A stretch of DNA of 8,713 nucleotides from Candidatus Woesearchaeota archaeon (GCA_003694385.1 RFKA01000115.1:1-8713); one strand, 5' to 3'. Counted from the first letter of the stretch, positions 1 through 5,867 are shown. The notes: generated from the letters alone by a model not told the origin. Numbers and translations are program-made.

Positions 1-400
1 CGAGCAACACCTCAACGCCCGTGCCCGCTAGCAGTGAGAGCGCTTCTTTATGCGCGGTGCGGCCATTGCACACGACGCGCTCGACGCGTGGGTGCATCGT
101 GAGCATGTCGCGGAGCGGGTTGCGCTGTGGCTTGCGTATCGCGCCGTCACTGCTTCCCTCTCGCTCACAAGCCCTATAGACGTCCCACAAGCCAATTCCC
201 TCTCTGAGGAGGGCGCGCGTCCTCGTCGGGTAGGGCATCTTCGTCAGTGGCGTCTCGAGGAGTTCTTCCATGATGCGCCAGAACGCGTTTTGTGGGTGGG
301 CGTAGTATTCCTGTTTGCGGAGGCTCTCTTCGCCCGGCATTGATCCGAGCACGAGCACGCGTGTCCGCTCATCGATGACTGGGGGGAATGAGTGCTTCAT
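1..400 (-). CDS. DNA-deoxyinosine (hypoxanthine-DNA) glycosylase, UDG superfamily, 3' partial
   Basis: This gene runs off the left edge; 133 residues are visible from the ATG at 398-400. It resembles the HDG branch of the uracil-DNA glycosylase superfamily, which removes hypoxanthine (deaminated adenine) from DNA to start base-excision repair. Visible motifs are GSMPG (residues 19-23), YYAHPQNAFW (32-41, with the Asn expected in the active site), GIGLWDV (68-74), a GSSDGAIRK stretch (82-90) and VVCNGRTAHKEA (109-120), equivalent to the usual FNG motif. Family members are about 160-170 residues, so perhaps 30-35 C-terminal residues lie outside the window. No in-frame start exists just upstream and no Shine-Dalgarno is seen. 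An AT-rich TTTTAAT box about 27 bases upstream suggests a near-leaderless transcript. It is divergent from yjbQ. The family call is from recalled motifs; exact base specificity is inferred. Confidence 0.85.
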   Translation of the reverse strand, partial: MKHSFPPVIDERTRVLVLGSMPGEESLRKQEYYAHPQNAFWRIMEELLETPLTKMPYPTRTRALLREGIGLWDVYRACEREGSSDGAIRKPQRNPLRDMLTMHPRVERVVCNGRTAHKEALSLLAGTGVEVLL

Positions 401-476
401 GCGCCGGGAGGAATGATTCCCTCATTAAAATGCTTAGCAAAAGATTTTTCTATTGGGGCCTCGCTAGGCATTCCTG
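401..476. promoter_or_regulatory. Divergent promoter region between the DNA glycosylase and yjbQ
   Basis: This 76-base gap must hold both promoters. On the minus strand TTTTAAT (424-430) is centred about 27 bases upstream of the glycosylase ATG. On the plus strand the T-rich stretch AAGATTTTTCTATT (441-454) lies 23-36 bases upstream of the yjbQ ATG. Both spacings fit archaeal TATA boxes giving little or no 5' leader, and neither gene shows a Shine-Dalgarno. The boxes are weak matches, so confidence is modest. Confidence 0.4.
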
Positions 477-875
477 ATGCTGCTCGTGCTGAAAACCCCT
501 AAGCAGGGGGTTGTGGACATCACAGAAGAAGTTCAGCAGGAGATAGCACGCTCGGGAGTTATGGATGGCCTCTGCGCCCTCTTTGTTCAGCACACGAGCG
601 CCGCGCTCTTCGTGAACGAGAATGACGAGAAGATTCCAGAGGACCTTTTTGACGTGCTCGAGAGACTCATCCCTGAACAGCCAGCAGTAGCTTATCGTCA
701 TGCTGATGGGAACGCTCACGCCCACCTCAAGGCGAGCATCATTGGCCCGAGCCTCGTTGTGCCTGTTGCGAAGGGCCGGCTCGCGCTTGGTACGTGGCAA
801 CGCGTTCTCCTCGTAGAGTTTGACGGCCCGCGTCAACGCAACGTCAGCGTGACACTTATAAACGCTGCTTCATAA
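477..875 (+). CDS. yjbQ: YjbQ/UPF0047 family protein (COG0432, secondary thiamine-phosphate synthase type)
   Basis: This 132-residue protein is typical in length for the small beta-rich YjbQ family. Recognisable family blocks are VVDITEEV (12-19), FVQHTSAALFVNEN (36-49), DLFDVLERLIPE (56-67), YRHADGNAHAHLKAS (73-87, the His/Asn metal or ligand cluster), GPSLVVPVAKGRLALGTWQ (90-108) and EFDGPRQRNV (114-123). Some bacterial members have been reported to have weak thiamine-phosphate synthase activity; the true cellular role is not settled. The protein is soluble and cytoplasmic, with no signal peptide. The ATG at 477 puts the first beta strand where family members start, and no Shine-Dalgarno is visible, fitting a leaderless transcript. 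A membrane-protein gene starts 6 bases after the stop, so the two are probably co-transcribed. Confidence 0.9.
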   Translation: MLLVLKTPKQGVVDITEEVQQEIARSGVMDGLCALFVQHTSAALFVNENDEKIPEDLFDVLERLIPEQPAVAYRHADGNAHAHLKASIIGPSLVVPVAKGRLALGTWQRVLLVEFDGPRQRNVSVTLINAAS

Positions 876-881
876 TGGGTT

Positions 882-1253
882 GTGATGATGAAGATCGAGG
901 AGAAGCTCGGAGAGACGCTTGAGGAGGCAGAGCGCCGAGTGAAATGGACCTGGGATGACTTCGTTGACCACCTCGGTATCTGGTTTCATTTCAACGTGCC
1001 GCCTGATTGGCACAAGCGCCTTTCTCTCGCCGGCTTTATGGTCGTTGGTCTTGTCTGGGTCGGCATTATTGCGCGTCTCGCTTACCTCGACCTCGCGCCC
1101 TATTTCGCTAGCTTCATCCAGGCACTCAAGTCCGGCTCGACCTCGCTTATCCACTGGCCGATGATGTTCCTCTTCTGGCTAGGGCTTGCGAGCCCGGGAG
1201 TCATTCTCTTCTTTCTCGGCTGGCGGCTCATCAAGGCACTCGATGAATACTAG
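882..1253 (+). CDS. Small two-TM membrane protein of unknown function
   Basis: I do not recognise this family. The 123-residue product has a charged, helical N-terminus rich in Glu/Lys/Arg (residues 3-22, coiled-coil-like) and an amphipathic stretch with many Trp/Phe/His (22-45). Two hydrophobic segments follow, at about 47-69 and 93-116, and the C-terminus is short and charged. Three start codons lie in a row: GTG at 882, then ATG at 885 and 888. The ATGs are equally plausible and would shorten the protein by one or two residues. No clear Shine-Dalgarno is present. It begins 6 bases after the yjbQ stop, implying one transcript, and ends 37 bases before the convergent trm1 stop. It has no enzyme motif. 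It is probably a real gene because codon usage is uniform and the membrane pattern is coherent. Confidence 0.65.
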   Translation: MMMKIEEKLGETLEEAERRVKWTWDDFVDHLGIWFHFNVPPDWHKRLSLAGFMVVGLVWVGIIARLAYLDLAPYFASFIQALKSGSTSLIHWPMMFLFWLGLASPGVILFFLGWRLIKALDEY

Positions 1254-1290
1254 CAGTGCATTCTCAATGGGCTGGAGGAATCTGCCATCC

Positions 1291-2469
1291 CTAGAAGAGT
1301 AGCGAGCGCCGCGAAGCGCGGACGGCGTTTCCTTCAAGGTGTGTCGGCCATACGCCCGTCCGTTTGAGCAGTTCTCTCTTCTTCAGAGGGGCTCGCTTCA
1401 GGACTTGGCGGACAAGATTGAAAGGGTAGAAGCCGAGGACTGGTGCCGTCGCCTCGGCCGCGAGTGTATCGAGGAATTTCTGAAGCCGCGCGTCATCATT
1501 CTCCTCAGCGTTCACCTCGGCGAGCACGCGGGCAAGCGCAGGATCCCAGAGTGCTCCCGTCCAGAGCGGCCCCGCCACGAGCACGTCTGCTGCCCCCCGA
1601 TTGCTTGTCGCGGCCCTCGTCGAGAGCGTCCGCTGGTTGAAGTGGAGGAATGCGTGCTGAGCAAGCACGTCGTCAACGGCAGCTTTCCCTGGCTTGCAGA
1701 GAAAGAAGATGCGCATGTAGTGGTCTTTTGCATAGCTGTAGATGGGGATGAGTGCTTTCTCGTATTGCGCCCCGATGAGCTGCACCTTCCTGGCGAGGAT
1801 GCGGAGCCCCACCTCGTGCATGAGGTGGTTGCGCATCGGTGTTGCCCAGTACTTGCGACGGCACGCGTTCGGGTAGGTGCCTGCAAGTGCACTCGTATCG
1901 GTTGCTGTCACGCCGAGCACGCCGTAGCGATGGAGACGCTTGCACGCTGCGTCGAGAAAAGGGTTCGGTGTTCCGAAAGGGTCGATGTCAATGTAGCTGA
2001 AGCCGCCAGCGCCAAGGAGGAAGTGGTTTGCTTCAGTGCAGGTCACCGTGACCGCTCTGCAAGTGAAGCGCTTCTTGTTCAGAGAGAGGTTCTTCTTGAT
2101 GAGCGCGACGGCTCTCGGTGAGAGGTCGTTCGCTGAGAGCTGCGCAACTGCTCCCGCGGGGAGCTCGCTGAGGAAGCGGCATTCTCGAACGCCCGAGCCC
2201 GCCATTGGTGATGCAATAGTCCATCCCTTTCTCGGCGCCTTCCCGAGCTTCCAGAGCGCTTTGAGGACGAGCACGCTCACGTCGCGGTTGCACTGCATGA
2301 CTGGGTTATAGAACACCTCCATCTCGCGAGACACTTTCTCAGCAATGGGGACTTGAGCAGTCACAAGGCCTTCTCTGATGAGGTGGTACCCCGCCTTTCT
2401 TTTCTCCCCGCCTTCGCTCTCTTTACTCTCATCTTTGTTCTTATCTCCTGTCTTCTCCACAGGAATCAC
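1291..2469 (-). CDS. trm1: tRNA (guanine(26)-N(2))-dimethyltransferase Trm1
   Basis: This 392-residue enzyme uses S-adenosylmethionine to dimethylate N2 of G26 in tRNA. Diagnostic motifs are FYNPVMQCNRDVS (53-65), the SAM-binding loop SPMAGSGVR (87-95), ANDLSP (113-118), the catalytic YIDIDPFGTPNPFLDAA (159-175), VTATDTSALAGTYPNACRRKY (187-207) and KDHYMRIFF (248-256). Archaeal homologues are about 380 residues, so it looks full length. The first 25 residues are a charged tail (many K/E/D/S) not expected in the fold, so translation could start further in. The start used is a GTG at 2467-2469, which overlaps the TGA of the upstream lipoprotein gene in a GTGA four-base overlap, a sign of translational coupling. 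The C-terminal THF.PTGIKT block common in archaeal Trm1 appears here as a diverged THLEGNAVRAS (376-386). No Cys zinc cluster is seen, as in some other archaeal Trm1. Confidence 0.95.
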   Translation of the reverse strand: MIPVEKTGDKNKDESKESEGGEKRKAGYHLIREGLVTAQVPIAEKVSREMEVFYNPVMQCNRDVSVLVLKALWKLGKAPRKGWTIASPMAGSGVRECRFLSELPAGAVAQLSANDLSPRAVALIKKNLSLNKKRFTCRAVTVTCTEANHFLLGAGGFSYIDIDPFGTPNPFLDAACKRLHRYGVLGVTATDTSALAGTYPNACRRKYWATPMRNHLMHEVGLRILARKVQLIGAQYEKALIPIYSYAKDHYMRIFFLCKPGKAAVDDVLAQHAFLHFNQRTLSTRAATSNRGAADVLVAGPLWTGALWDPALARVLAEVNAEENDDARLQKFLDTLAAEATAPVLGFYPFNLVRQVLKRAPLKKRELLKRTGVWPTHLEGNAVRASRRSLLF

Positions 2470-4070
2470 CCCGTCACCCGGACGAGCCCCGCACGGAAGT
2501 CGGGCGGGTACGTGATGGTGAGTTCTTCACCGAGGAGGCCATTCCCGGAGTCCTCGAGCGTCACGAGAAGCCCTCTTGTCGTGGCCCCCGCCCAGAAGCG
2601 GCTGTGCTCTGCGCGGGTCAAGATTGGCCCCTGGGCAATGCCGACGAGGAGCTCGCCATTTCGTTCGGCGATACGTGCCGTGAGTTCCTCTCCGAATGGT
2701 GGCTGGACGATGTCAATGAGGAGCTCGTCTTCAGGTTGTTGCTGGGGGAATTGAATCTCATAGCCACCGTGCACGAGGATGGCGCTCGGCGTGCGCCCTA
2801 TGATGCCGTCGCCGTTCGCATCGACTGCGAGAAGCCTCGTTTCGGGGTCGACAGCGACACGATACGGTCTCCCAGCAAACCTGGCGGCGCCGTCAAGGAG
2901 GACTGGGCCCTCCTCGAGCTCGATGACGTGGCGCTCGCCAGTCGTTCGGTCACGGAGGTTAAGGTCTTCAGAGAGGCTTGTGTATTCGAAGAGGTGGGAT
3001 GTCCCGTCAGGGCCGAGGATGAGGAAGCGCTCTCCCTCCTTGATACACGGTGCTGCGCACTCGATGGTGTGGAGGACTGCTTCATCACCAAAGCCGACGT
3101 GTCCGTCGCGTAGCCCAGCAATGCGTAGCTCTTGCTCAGCACCAAAACGGTCATAATAGCGCAGGTGCACGATGGTGTCGCCTGCTGTGAGGCGAATCGT
3201 GTTCTCGATGTTCTGCTCGAGGCCTTCATAGCGGATGTCGAATTGCTCATTAAGTAACGCTTCCGGTCTCCGGAGCTTCTCCCTGAGCGACTCGCCTGCT
3301 CGGAGGCGGATGCCGCCACGATCAATATCATCTGCTGTGTAACGGATAATGACGCTCCAAGGGTCGACGGTGACGCGCGTGTGCGGGATACGCTTGCCAT
3401 CGACGCGGAGCGCCGAGCCGTTCGCGAGCACGAGTGAGTGCTCAGTATCAATTCCTTTGAGTTCGAGACTCTGGTTGGAGACATCAGTGAGGAGGTACGT
3501 GTGCCCAAATAACGCGAGTGGCTGGCCGAGGAGTAACGGGAAACTCCCCTCGTACAAGAGGTAGGCGTACTCGAACAAGGGCGCATCCTCTGCGAAGAAG
3601 AGCTCGCTGCGCACAGCGCCCGTGTCAGGGTCTCGGTCAAAACGGAGTTCGCCGCTCGTCTCTTCGCCAAAATCAAAGCGCACGAAGTTCTCGTGCCTGA
3701 GTACTCGTCCGTGCGCGACGGGGGGTGGCGTTGCGAGCAGGGCAAGCTCGTTCCGCGTGATGACGGGCATGAGCGAGCCCATCTTCATCCCGAAGAGGAA
3801 GGGGTTGTTCGCGTCACCGACGAGGATTCCTTGCTCGGCCGGCCGGGCAAAGAGGTTGGTGTTGAGGAAGTCCGCCCACGTAGCTGGCTCGTTGGTGTTC
3901 ATGGCTGTGTGTGTCGGTTGCGTTTCAGCCGGCGGAGGTGTGCGAGGAATATCTGGGCGCACAATGATTGGCTGTGGTGCTTGGTGTGGCTGGGGCGCCT
4001 CGGTGTCAGCGAGCTGAGGCTGCTGGGCGCACGCGGCGAGCAGGAGAAGCACGAGGAAGAACCGCTGCAT
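2466..4070 (-). CDS. Predicted lipoprotein with archaeal S-layer-type repeats
   Basis: This 534-residue exported protein starts with a short hydrophobic signal (1-13) ending in LAAC, a lipobox with Cys14 as the lipidation site. A Pro/Gln/Thr-rich tether follows (about 15-58). The body is beta-rich and resembles S-layer proteins of DPANN archaea. WADFLNTN...GILVGDANNPF (65-91) resembles the N-terminal block where such proteins carry a VGDNA motif. LLLGQPLALFGHTYLLTDV (179-197) resembles the ILGKEYTI block, and FDIRYEGLEQ (277-286) and VAVDPETRLLAVDANGDGI (405-423) are also typical. The end, ELTITYPPDFRAGLVRV (516-532), resembles the terminal LTI.YP..QR...V.V motif. Two closely spaced cysteines (338, 342) may pair. 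A TTTAAATAC box lies 22 bases before the ATG with no Shine-Dalgarno, so the mRNA is probably leaderless. It is coupled to trm1. The S-layer relation is from memory of family patterns. Confidence 0.85.
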   Translation of the reverse strand: MQRFFLVLLLLAACAQQPQLADTEAPQPHQAPQPIIVRPDIPRTPPPAETQPTHTAMNTNEPATWADFLNTNLFARPAEQGILVGDANNPFLFGMKMGSLMPVITRNELALLATPPPVAHGRVLRHENFVRFDFGEETSGELRFDRDPDTGAVRSELFFAEDAPLFEYAYLLYEGSFPLLLGQPLALFGHTYLLTDVSNQSLELKGIDTEHSLVLANGSALRVDGKRIPHTRVTVDPWSVIIRYTADDIDRGGIRLRAGESLREKLRRPEALLNEQFDIRYEGLEQNIENTIRLTAGDTIVHLRYYDRFGAEQELRIAGLRDGHVGFGDEAVLHTIECAAPCIKEGERFLILGPDGTSHLFEYTSLSEDLNLRDRTTGERHVIELEEGPVLLDGAARFAGRPYRVAVDPETRLLAVDANGDGIIGRTPSAILVHGGYEIQFPQQQPEDELLIDIVQPPFGEELTARIAERNGELLVGIAQGPILTRAEHSRFWAGATTRGLLVTLEDSGNGLLGEELTITYPPDFRAGLVRVTG

Positions 4071-4091
4071 AGAGGGGAAAGAAGAAAAAGC

Positions 4092-4100
4092 GTATTTAAA
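4092..4100 (-). promoter_or_regulatory. TATA box of the S-layer-like lipoprotein/trm1 operon
   Basis: On the minus strand TTTAAATAC ends 22 bases before the ATG at 4070. With the archaeal spacing of about 26 bases from box centre to start site, transcription would begin at or next to the start codon, giving a leaderless mRNA. The sequence between box and ATG is pyrimidine-rich with no Shine-Dalgarno. The same nonamer lies at almost the same distance before the gene at 8316. Confidence 0.7.
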
Positions 4101-4122
4101 GATTTAGAAAGAATTTAGAAAA
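4101..4122 (-). terminator. T-rich tract after the dsb operon, directly before the next TATA box
   Basis: Immediately after the TAA of the CPFC thioredoxin-fold gene, the minus strand reads TTTTCTAAATTCTTTCTAAATC before entering the downstream promoter. Oligo-T runs are the usual archaeal termination signal, so this short tract may end the dsb transcript. It consists of two copies of TTTCTAAAT spaced 11 bases apart, so it could instead be an upstream promoter element. Confidence 0.4.
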
Positions 4123-4902
4123 TTAGTTTTTGGCGAGCTCCGCATCAATGGCTTGCTTGAACACCGAGTAGGGCTGGGCGCCGCTGATGGGCTTCCCGTT
4201 CACGAAGAATCCTGGGGTGCCGCGCACGCCCGCTGCCCGACCAGCGTCAAAGTCCTTCTTCACCGCGTCCGTCATCGCACCACTGTCGAGACAGGTATTG
4301 AACGCTTCCGTGTCAAGCCCTTCGATAGTTGCAGCGTAGCCTTTGATGTCGTCGACACTGAGCGCTTGCTGGTTGCTCATCATCTTGTCGTGGAGCTGCC
4401 AGAAGTAGTCGTTGCCTTGGGCGAAGGCGCACTTACCTGCTTCGGCGGCCTTCTGGGCGTTCTGGTGGAAGCTCAGCGGGAAGTCGCGGTAAGCGAACTT
4501 CACTTTCCCTGTATCAATATACTCTGAGCGAATCTTGCCGAGCGTCTGGGAGAAGAAGCGACCGCAGAAGGGGCATTGGAAGTCGCTCCACTCGATTATT
4601 GTTACAGGCGCGTCAGGGTCCCCCTCGATCGGGGCTCCCTCGGCACTGACCTCTACTGGCGCGCTCGGTGGCGGTGGAGTCGGTGGTTGCTGCGCTGGTG
4701 TCGGCGCGCTTGGTGCCGTCTTGCCCGCCGCGTCGACCTCTTCTTTTGCCGTCACCGTCGCTGCACCGCCGGTTTTCAGCTTCCCTGCTTGGAATCCGAC
4801 AGCGTAGGCAGTGATGAGTACGAGGATGCCGAGTACGGTGGCGATGCCGAGCATCGCGTTCGTCGACAATTCTTCTTTTCTCCTTCTGTGTTTTCGTGCC
4901 AT
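4123..4902 (-). CDS. Membrane-anchored DsbA-like thiol oxidoreductase (CPFC active site)
   Basis: This 259-residue protein has a basic N-terminus (MARKHRRRK), one transmembrane anchor (about 16-36), an Ala/Pro-rich stalk (about 55-90), and then an extracytoplasmic DsbA/BdbD-like thioredoxin fold. The start of the fold, PDAPVTIIEWSDFQCPFC, carries the dithiol CPFC (110-113). KFAYRDFPLSFHQNAQKAAEAGKCA (135-159) and FWQLHDKMM (167-175) are typical helical-insert motifs. VRGTPGFFVNGKPISGAQP (226-244) supplies the cis-Pro (230) and the last strand. A second Cys pair, 158 and 204, is expected to form a structural disulfide. Its likely job is introducing disulfides into exported proteins. The gene begins 12 bases after the upstream Dsb-like gene, with an AGGAGGT Shine-Dalgarno that starts right after the upstream stop codon, so it is an operon-internal gene. 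No VKOR or DsbB reoxidation partner is visible in the window. Confidence 0.92.
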   Translation of the reverse strand: MARKHRRRKEELSTNAMLGIATVLGILVLITAYAVGFQAGKLKTGGAATVTAKEEVDAAGKTAPSAPTPAQQPPTPPPPSAPVEVSAEGAPIEGDPDAPVTIIEWSDFQCPFCGRFFSQTLGKIRSEYIDTGKVKFAYRDFPLSFHQNAQKAAEAGKCAFAQGNDYFWQLHDKMMSNQQALSVDDIKGYAATIEGLDTEAFNTCLDSGAMTDAVKKDFDAGRAAGVRGTPGFFVNGKPISGAQPYSVFKQAIDAELAKN

Positions 4903-4907
4903 TTTTA

Positions 4908-4914
4908 ACCTCCT
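4908..4914 (-). promoter_or_regulatory. Strong Shine-Dalgarno of the CPFC Dsb-like gene
   Basis: On the minus strand AGGAGGT sits 5 bases upstream of the ATG at 4902 and begins directly after the TAG of the preceding gene. It is the best ribosome-binding site in the window. It supports both the chosen start and tight co-translation of the two thioredoxin-fold proteins. Confidence 0.8.
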
Positions 4915-5718
4915 CTATCCGCCACAGTTCGCAGCTGCGGCCGCGACGTCTCCGGTGTTCACGCCGAGCGGTCCGTGCCCGGGCGCCTCCTGGTTCTCGC
5001 TGAGCTGCGCGCTGCATTCTTTCGGCGGGTTCTTATATGTGTTGCAGATAGCTTCCTTCACAGCCTCGGGGCTTCTGCTCACCCTGACTTGTTCACCATT
5101 AATGACGAGTGTTGGGCTTCCTCTGACGCCGTATCGCTCGTTCTCTTCCTTGTTAATATTGAACTGGGCATACCGGCCGCTCAACCACGAGTTCCTGTCG
5201 TTCCAGCTCGTCATGATGCCGTACTCCTCCTGGGCCTTCGCGACGCAGGCGTTGAGCTTCGCTGTATCGATGCCAGCCTCCCGCTGACACGTGGAGCTAT
5301 CGCCCTTCTCGATGTAACAGCGCAAGTATTTCGTGTAGAGCGGCTTCTGCTCTTTCTGGATGCAGTACTGGCGTGTGTTCTCGTCGCGTTCTTTCTCGCC
5401 GTGCATGAGGTAGCTCACCCATTTCACGTTGATGTTGGCATTGTCGCCGAGCAACTCCATGACGGGGACGAGTGCTTTCTCCATCTGGAGCCCGAATGGG
5501 CATTCACTCATGACGAAGAGGTCGACCGTTGGAACTTCTTCCTCCGGCACGGTGCGCTGGGTCGTGCCAGCGACCTTGGCTGTAACCGTTGCCTTAGAGA
5601 CGCTGAGTTCACCGCTCTGCATGCCGAGCACGAACACATTGATGACGAGAATAATCGCGAGTACCACGATGATGCCTTTGAGGAACCCCCTGGTACACTC
5701 TCCACTACCTTTGTCCAT
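4915..5718 (-). CDS. Membrane-anchored DsbA/GILT-like thioredoxin-fold protein with monothiol CPFG site
   Basis: This 267-residue protein has a short N-tail, one transmembrane segment (about 12-33) and a stalk (34-63). A thioredoxin fold opens with VDLFVMSECPFGLQMEKAL (65-83), and the expected cis-Pro is in VRGSPTLVING (198-208, P202). The active site is CPFG, so Cys73 has no resolving partner at the usual position. VSYLMHGEKERDENTRQYCIQ, RCYIE and STCQREAGID hold further cysteines in a helical insert (119, 134, 144, 158). More lie near the end (225, 235) and in the tail ending NCGG (265). DPANN genomes carry many such Cys-rich CP[FY]G proteins. It is probably an extracytoplasmic disulfide reductase or isomerase-type partner of the adjacent CPFC oxidase (inference). 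GGTGAT lies 3 bases upstream of the ATG, and a CTATATAAA box lies about 53 bases upstream. It is the first gene of a two-gene operon, divergent from a small regulator. Confidence 0.9.
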   Translation of the reverse strand: MDKGSGECTRGFLKGIIVVLAIILVINVFVLGMQSGELSVSKATVTAKVAGTTQRTVPEEEVPTVDLFVMSECPFGLQMEKALVPVMELLGDNANINVKWVSYLMHGEKERDENTRQYCIQKEQKPLYTKYLRCYIEKGDSSTCQREAGIDTAKLNACVAKAQEEYGIMTSWNDRNSWLSGRYAQFNINKEENERYGVRGSPTLVINGEQVRVSRSPEAVKEAICNTYKNPPKECSAQLSENQEAPGHGPLGVNTGDVAAAAANCGG

Positions 5719-5721
5719 TGT

Positions 5722-5727
5722 ATCACC
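5722..5727 (-). promoter_or_regulatory. Shine-Dalgarno of the CPFG gene
   Basis: On the minus strand GGTGAT lies 3 bases upstream of the ATG at 5718. It matches the 3' part of the GGAGGTGAT consensus. Together with the predicted start site near 5750, it indicates a short leader of about 30 bases. Confidence 0.6.
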
Positions 5728-5740
5728 CGAAAACCTATTA

Positions 5741-5769
5741 CACTCCCAATGAGTTGCGAACAGGGAGTG
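5741..5769. promoter_or_regulatory. Inverted repeat (candidate operator) at the dsb operon start site
   Basis: CACTCCC (5741-5747) and GGGAGTG (5763-5769) form a perfect 7-base inverted repeat with a 15-base spacer. It abuts the minus-strand TATA box (5771-5780) and covers the predicted transcription start near 5750. The half-site centres are 22 bases apart, about two helical turns, as expected for a winged-helix dimer binding one DNA face. The position would block transcription initiation of the two Dsb-like genes. The divergent regulator at 5935 is the natural candidate to bind it, but this is inferred. Confidence 0.5.
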
Positions 5770-5770
5770 C

Positions 5771-5780
5771 TTTATATAGT
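5771..5780 (-). promoter_or_regulatory. TATA box of the dsb-like operon
   Basis: ACTATATAAA on the minus strand is a near-consensus archaeal TATA box. Counting about 26 bases from its centre puts the start site near 5750, giving a leader of about 32 bases with a GGTGAT ribosome-binding site. This differs from the leaderless genes elsewhere in the window. Confidence 0.7.
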
Positions 5781-5855
5781 TAATGGAGCTTGTTACGGCT
5801 GCTAATAAGCCCGTTCGCGCCTGCCACGAGCCATTCGTTACGAGTAAACGCCTAA

Positions 5856-5867
5856 AACTTAAAATAG
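5856..5867 (+). promoter_or_regulatory. TATA-like box of the HTH regulator gene
   Basis: AACTTAAAATAG on the plus strand, centred near 5861, predicts a start site near 5887 and a leader of about 48 bases before the ATG at 5935. A short palindrome GGGCGCCC (5870-5877) lies between box and start site, where a repressor could act. Confidence 0.5.

Noticed and set aside
450..836. 128-codon minus-strand frame opposite yjbQ
   Set aside because: YjbQ motifs on the plus strand are unambiguous; the antisense product shows no family features.
1339..2121. 260-codon open frame on the plus strand
   Set aside because: Lies wholly antisense to trm1, whose motifs are unmistakable. The translation is rich in Cys/Arg/His/Glu and has no family features.
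2798..3745. 315-codon minus-strand open frame rich in Ser/Thr/Arg
   Set aside because: Out-of-frame reading of the S-layer-like lipoprotein gene, with a composition typical of frame-shifted GC-rich DNA.
4975..5805. 276-codon plus-strand open frame
   Set aside because: Antisense to the CPFG thioredoxin-fold gene and crosses its promoter. No domain or start context.
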